From: Paraburkholderia saeva
GTDB taxonomy: Bacteria; Pseudomonadota; Gammaproteobacteria; Burkholderiales; Burkholderiaceae
DNA length: 64,000 bases
Assembly (NCBI RefSeq): GCF_907164555.1
Contig: NZ_CAJQZC010000001.1
Span: 1 to 64,000, forward strand
Direction: 5' to 3'
Part shown: in pieces, positions 60,414 through 64,000 of the stretch
Layout of the letters: each line of letters opens with the position of its first letter
Numbering within the stretch: position 1 is the first letter of the stretch
The notes under the pieces: model-generated
Told to the model about the DNA's origin: nothing
Seen by the model: only the letters and a program-made list of their open reading frames with translations
Database searches by the model: none
Translations under genes and position numbers: made by a program

Positions 60414-60890
60414 TCAGTGCGTGACGCGCGTCACGCCGCCGCTCGACAGCAGACGCACGCGTTCGCCGGCGCGAAAGATCTCGCCCGTGGCGGTTTGTGT
60501 AATCGCACGCAGATCGCCGTTGTCGAGCATCACGGTAATTTCGACGCCGTCGCGAACTGCCGTGCCGTTTTCTACCGCGTTGCCCGCCACCGCACCGACA
60601 ATACCGCCGACGATGCCGGTCAGGATCGAGCCCGTACCGCCGCCGATCTGGCTGCCGGCTACGGCGCCAAGCGCGCCACCGCCGATCGCCCCGAGGCCGC
60701 TCGGCTGGCCGTTGTTCGAGCTGATCTTCACGGCGCGCACGCTGTCGACGGTGCCCATGCGCACCGTCTCTTCACGTTGCGCCTGAGACGCCGTGTAGAC
60801 GTCGGCCGAACTGCTGTTGTACGCGCAGCCTGTCATGACCAGCGAACCCGCGACCAAGATCGCGGCTACCAGGCGACTCGTCGATTTCAT
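60414..60890 (-). CDS. Glycine-zipper 2TM lipoprotein (SlyB/Pcp-like)
   Basis: A predicted outer-membrane lipoprotein of 158 residues. The signal ends in SLVMTGC with the lipidated Cys at residue 22. The body holds a glycine-zipper double helix (LGAIGGGALGAVAGSQIGGGTGS, ILTGIVGGIVGAVAGNAVE). A C-terminal beta segment follows (VEITVMLDNGDLRAITQ...GERVRL). The ATG at 60890 is preceded by GAGGAGT; the frame opens six codons earlier. SlyB-type proteins are tied to envelope stability, but the function here is inferred. Confidence 0.88.
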   Translation of the reverse strand: MKSTSRLVAAILVAGSLVMTGCAYNSSSADVYTASQAQREETVRMGTVDSVRAVKISSNNGQPSGLGAIGGGALGAVAGSQIGGGTGSILTGIVGGIVGAVAGNAVENGTAVRDGVEITVMLDNGDLRAITQTATGEIFRAGERVRLLSSGGVTRVTH

Positions 60891-60908
60891 ACTCCTCACT
60901 CCACTCAT

Positions 60909-61847
60909 TTACGGCAGGTCGTATCCAAACGCCTGCTTGAATCGTTCGTTGATCTCTGCTCGCGAAGGCGCGTAGTTCTGCGGCCCCTGATGTTCGATCT
61001 TGAGCGCGCCCATCAGGCTCGCGAGACGGCCCGTCGTGGCCCAGCCGAGGTTGTTTTCGATGCCGTAGAGCAGGCCGCCGCGGAACGCGTCGCCGCAGCC
61101 CGTCGGATCCAGCACCTGCTTCGCGGTGACGGCCGGGATTTCTTCGATCTTGCCGGCGTGATGGATCTGCGCACCCTGTTCGCCGCGCGTGATGATCAGC
61201 GCATCGACACGGCTCGCGATTTCTTCGATCGACCAGCCCGTCTTGTCGCTGACGAGCGCGGCTTCGTAATCATTGACTGCCACGTAAGTGGCAAGTTCAA
61301 TCATGCGGCGCAGCGACGCGCCGTCGAAAAGCGGCAGCCCCTGGCCCGGATCGAAGATGAACGGCACGCCGGCCGCAGCGAGTTCTTCCGAGTGCTGGAT
61401 CATGCCGTCGAAGCCGTCCGGCGCGACGATACCGAGCGTGATGCCCTTCGCTTCGCCCGCATGGTTCACGTGCGACTGCATCATCGCGCCCGGGTGGAAC
61501 GCCGTGATCTGGTTGTTTTCGAGGTCGGTCGTGATCATCGCCTGCGCGGAATACGTGTCGGGCAGCACGCGTACGTGTTCCGTCGACAGGCCGAGGCTCG
61601 CGAAACGGTCCATGTAGAGCTGGGCGTCGACGGCGCCCATCGTTGCCATGATGCGCGCGTCGCCGCCGAGCAGGTTCAGCGAATAGGCGATGTTGCCGGC
61701 GCAACCGCCGAACTCGCGGCGCATCGTCGGCACGAGGAAGCTCACGTTCAGGATATGAACCTGCTCAGGCAGGATGTGCTCCCGGAAGCGACCCTCGAAG
61801 GTCATGATGTTGTCGTAGGCGAGCGAACCGCAAATGAGCGTGGCCAA
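60909..61847 (-). CDS. PfkB-family carbohydrate/nucleoside kinase
   Basis: A ribokinase-fold kinase of 312 residues. The N-terminal LICGSLAYDNIM, GGCAGNIAYSL sugar-binding glycines and the C-terminal anion-hole motif DPTGCGDAFRGG (a Cys where GAGD is usual) are visible. The closest characterised relative I recall is the broad-specificity nucleoside kinase of B. thailandensis, which has similar length, so adenosine/inosine phosphorylation is plausible. No ATG fits: TTG at 61847 gives MATLICGSLAY and has AGGAACG upstream. Confidence 0.85.
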   Translation of the reverse strand: MATLICGSLAYDNIMTFEGRFREHILPEQVHILNVSFLVPTMRREFGGCAGNIAYSLNLLGGDARIMATMGAVDAQLYMDRFASLGLSTEHVRVLPDTYSAQAMITTDLENNQITAFHPGAMMQSHVNHAGEAKGITLGIVAPDGFDGMIQHSEELAAAGVPFIFDPGQGLPLFDGASLRRMIELATYVAVNDYEAALVSDKTGWSIEEIASRVDALIITRGEQGAQIHHAGKIEEIPAVTAKQVLDPTGCGDAFRGGLLYGIENNLGWATTGRLASLMGALKIEHQGPQNYAPSRAEINERFKQAFGYDLP

Positions 61848-61970
61848 GGCGAACGTTCCTGTAAATAATGTGTGTGATTGCCGCGCGGTGTCCGAGCCGG
61901 AAGCGGGACGCAGGTCTGGACGTGAAAGCGCCGCGCAGATGCGCGGCGCGGACACCTTTGCGGCAGGGTT

Positions 61971-62471
61971 TTACTTCAGCGCGCCGAGCGCGGCGTCGTA
62001 GTTCGGCTCGTTCTTGATCTCGCCGACGAGTTCCGCGTGCACGACGTTGTCGTTTTCGTCGATCACGACGACTGCGCGTGCCGTGAGGCCCGTCAGCGGG
62101 CCGCTCGTCACGTCGACGCCGTACGCCTTTGCGAAATCATGGCCGCGGAACGTCGAGGCCGTGACCACGTTTTCGATGCCTTCAGTCGTGCAGAAGCGCG
62201 TTGCCGCGAACGGCAGGTCGCCCGAAACGACGATGACCGTCGTGTTTGCGAGCTTGCCAGCGGCTTCGTTGAACTTGCGCGTCGACGTGGCGCAGGTCGG
62301 CGTGTCGAGGCTCGGCACGATGTTGAGGACTTTGCGCTTGCCGGCGAAATCGGCGAGCGTGACGGGTTTCAGATCCTTGCCGACGAGCGAGAAGGCGGGC
62401 GCTTTCTGGCCTGCCGACGGGAACGTGCCGCTTACTTCGATCGGGTTGCCACCCAGCGTGACTTGACTCAT
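61971..62471 (-). CDS. tpx: Thiol peroxidase Tpx
   Basis: An atypical two-cysteine peroxiredoxin of 166 residues that reduces lipid and hydrogen peroxides with thioredoxin. The peroxidatic Cys is C60 in [14 protein letters not shown] and the resolving Cys is C94 in [13 protein letters not shown], the standard Tpx spacing. The start [15 protein letters not shown] is typical. It lies between the DUF3426 gene and the PfkB kinase, all on the minus strand, with about 100-bp gaps. Confidence 0.96.
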   Translation of the reverse strand: MSQVTLGGNPIEVSGTFPSAGQKAPAFSLVGKDLKPVTLADFAGKRKVLNIVPSLDTPTCATSTRKFNEAAGKLANTTVIVVSGDLPFAATRFCTTEGIENVVTASTFRGHDFAKAYGVDVTSGPLTGLTARAVVVIDENDNVVHAELVGEIKNEPNYDAALGALK

Positions 62472-62575
62472 GTTGTGCTCCGGAAATGCGTCATCGTTGA
62501 CGTTAAATACGCCCGGTTCGCCGGGCGCGCGAGAGATGCGTGAATCCTGCTCCTATCGTGTGGACGCCCGAAATG

Positions 62576-64000
62576 TCACGGGTAAAAAATCTGCACACGG
62601 AAATTCGATGCGACGGCGTCGCCGGTATCGAGGCGCACGATCATCGTTTGCGTCGAGTGACCCGGCAGGCCGGCGGCGACGGACGTGCCCGGCGTGACGT
62701 AATCCTGCGGCCACAGCACGCGACGGATCGCGATATTGTTCTGCGCATCGAGCAGCGTGAGTTCGATCGCCGGATACGCCAGCGCGACGCCGAAACGGTT
62801 TCGCAACGGCATTTTCAGTTCGAGCTTGTGCGGGCCGTCTACCTGACGCAGATCGGACGGCTCGACCTGCAGGCCGTCGATATCGCGCGGCGGCGCGACC
62901 GTGCAGCCGAACTGCACGCAGGCCTGCGCGTAGAGCGGCTGGGTACCCGGCCAGTAGACCATCACCGTTTCACGTTGCCACCACGCCAGTTGCGCGATGA
63001 GCCCGACAAACAGGACCAGTGCGACCAGCGAGCCGAGAATGATCCAGCCGGTGCGGCGCGGCTCGGCCTCGCGCGTCTCGCGCACGACGGCAAACGGCGC
63101 TTCGTCTTCGTCGTGGTCGAGCGAGGTGGCGAACGGTGCGGCCGCGGCCGAAGTGAAGCGCGGCTCGCTGTCGTGCGTCTCTGGATAGATTGCAGCGCCG
63201 GCCGGCGCGTTCGCGAACGCGGGTTCGTCGGTGTCCGGTTCGATCGGACGCCAGCGCGTTGCGTCGCTGTCGTCATCCACTGCATGGTGGCCGTTGATCG
63301 GCGCATGCACGGGCTCGTGCACCGGCCCGTGCATCGTCGGAAAGTCGTGTGCGGGGGCTGCCGCCGTGCCTTCGCGCGCCGCGCGTTCGGCCGCTTCGCG
63401 CTCGATGGCGACCTTCAGCTTCGCCATCGCGGATTCTGAAAGCGGGCGATACGGCAGATTTTTCGTGCTGTGACGCAGACGTTCGTCGATCAGCGCATCT
63501 GGCGCAGGTGCCCACGGATTCCACGCATCGCTACGGAAGTCCGGCGCGCCGGCGGCGTGCTGATGGGTGTCTTCGAACGTGCGCGCGGACGTGTGAGGCT
63601 CGACCGGCGCGGGCGTGTCGAAGGGCGTGTCCGGGTCGGCGGCGGCAGGTGTTTCGAGCGGTGCGCGCGGTTCGGCAGACGACGAATGCATCGCCGTCTC
63701 CGCGCGCGTTTCAGTGTGCGAAAACGCGTCTGGCTCATCCGCTTTGTCGACTTCGTCAGCGGCAGCGGAGGTCGATACGGAGGGCACCTGCTCCGGAGTC
63801 TCAAGCGGTGCGTGCGATGAAGGCGCTTCGACTTCCGGCTCGATCGCGCCAAACGTCGGCTCCACGCGCGATCCAGCAAGCGGGCCTTCTTCTGCGGTGT
63901 CGTGCTGCGTTTCGGGCTCGTGAACGGGTTCCGGAGCGGAAACTGTCCACCGCTTCGGCTCCGTACCGGCAATCAGTGCCGCTACGACATCCGGACTGAC
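62576..64000 (-). CDS. DUF3426 membrane protein, 5' end outside window
   Basis: The frame is open to the right edge, so 474 residues are visible and the N terminus is missing; family members usually begin with a four-Cys zinc-ribbon. The visible part is a long acidic, Pro/Ala/His-rich disordered region. One membrane segment follows (GWIILGSLVALVLFVGLIAQLAWW, near 62965-63055). The C-terminal DUF3426 domain contains YAQACVQFGCTVAPPRDIDGLQ and ends FRVQIFYP. Function is unknown; GTG at 63865 is an internal codon, not the start. Confidence 0.85.
   Translation of the reverse strand, partial: VSPDVVAALIAGTEPKRWTVSAPEPVHEPETQHDTAEEGPLAGSRVEPTFGAIEPEVEAPSSHAPLETPEQVPSVSTSAAADEVDKADEPDAFSHTETRAETAMHSSSAEPRAPLETPAAADPDTPFDTPAPVEPHTSARTFEDTHQHAAGAPDFRSDAWNPWAPAPDALIDERLRHSTKNLPYRPLSESAMAKLKVAIEREAAERAAREGTAAAPAHDFPTMHGPVHEPVHAPINGHHAVDDDSDATRWRPIEPDTDEPAFANAPAGAAIYPETHDSEPRFTSAAAAPFATSLDHDEDEAPFAVVRETREAEPRRTGWIILGSLVALVLFVGLIAQLAWWQRETVMVYWPGTQPLYAQACVQFGCTVAPPRDIDGLQVEPSDLRQVDGPHKLELKMPLRNRFGVALAYPAIELTLLDAQNNIAIRRVLWPQDYVTPGTSVAAGLPGHSTQTMIVRLDTGDAVASNFRVQIFYP

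Overview
This 64-kb window is ordinary core chromosome of a Burkholderiaceae bacterium, most likely Paraburkholderia, Burkholderia or Caballeronia. The evidence is the 5S rRNA tail at the left edge, GC-rich codon usage, a Burkholderia-type porin, the complete dcw cluster followed by a peroxiredoxin, lpxC, a DUF721 gene and secA, and the rplU-rpmA-obgE-proB block. I see no prophage, insertion sequence, CRISPR array, toxin-antitoxin pair or defence island, and no convincing undescribed system. The points worth a second look are regulatory sites, spacers and protein extensions.

Layout. 1-99: 3' end of an rrn operon (5S rRNA and terminator). 403-8034: M20 amidohydrolase (-), molybdopterin oxidoreductase, fadD, general porin (-), coq7. 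8035-25868: the division and cell wall (dcw) cluster in the order mraZ-rsmH-ftsL-ftsI-murE-murF-mraY-murD-ftsW-murG-murC-ddlB-ftsQ-ftsA-ftsZ, with many 4-bp ATGA overlaps and a promoter that carries a 10-bp-period repeat array matching an MraZ operator. 26091-31477: peroxiredoxin, lpxC, dciA (-), secA. 31653-34243: argJ, a DUF815 ATPase and a MutT-type Nudix gene. 34259-39787 (-): pilB-pilC-pilD-coaE, then zapD and yacG. 39844-42410 (-): a CorC/CNNM-type CBS protein, tRNA-Pro(CGG) and ispB. 42625-45700: rplU-rpmA-obgE-proB. 45828-47130 (-): CNP1-family lipoprotein and rppH. 47403-49751: proS and a MarC-family gene. 49850-51848 (-): a hypoxanthine phosphoribosyltransferase and ffh. 51928-53749: ypjD/ccsA-like gene, PP0621-family gene, ampD. 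54234-59100: nrdA and nrdB behind a promoter with two NrdR-like boxes. 59556-60155: Lys/Ala-repeat histone H1-like protein. 60414-64000 (-): glycine-zipper lipoprotein, PfkB-family kinase, tpx, and a DUF3426 gene that runs off the right edge.

Together the genes cover peptidoglycan precursor synthesis from UDP-MurNAc to lipid II, divisome assembly (FtsL, FtsI, FtsW, FtsQ, FtsA, FtsZ and, remotely, ZapD), muropeptide recycling (AmpD), lipid A synthesis (LpxC), protein export (SecA, Ffh), ubiquinone synthesis (IspB, Coq7), dNTP supply (NrdAB), nucleotide-pool and RNA-end Nudix enzymes, and three core type IV pilus proteins. Start codons were chosen from family lengths, ribosome-binding sites and overlaps, and alternatives are stated. 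Everything was read by eye; no alignment or database search was run.
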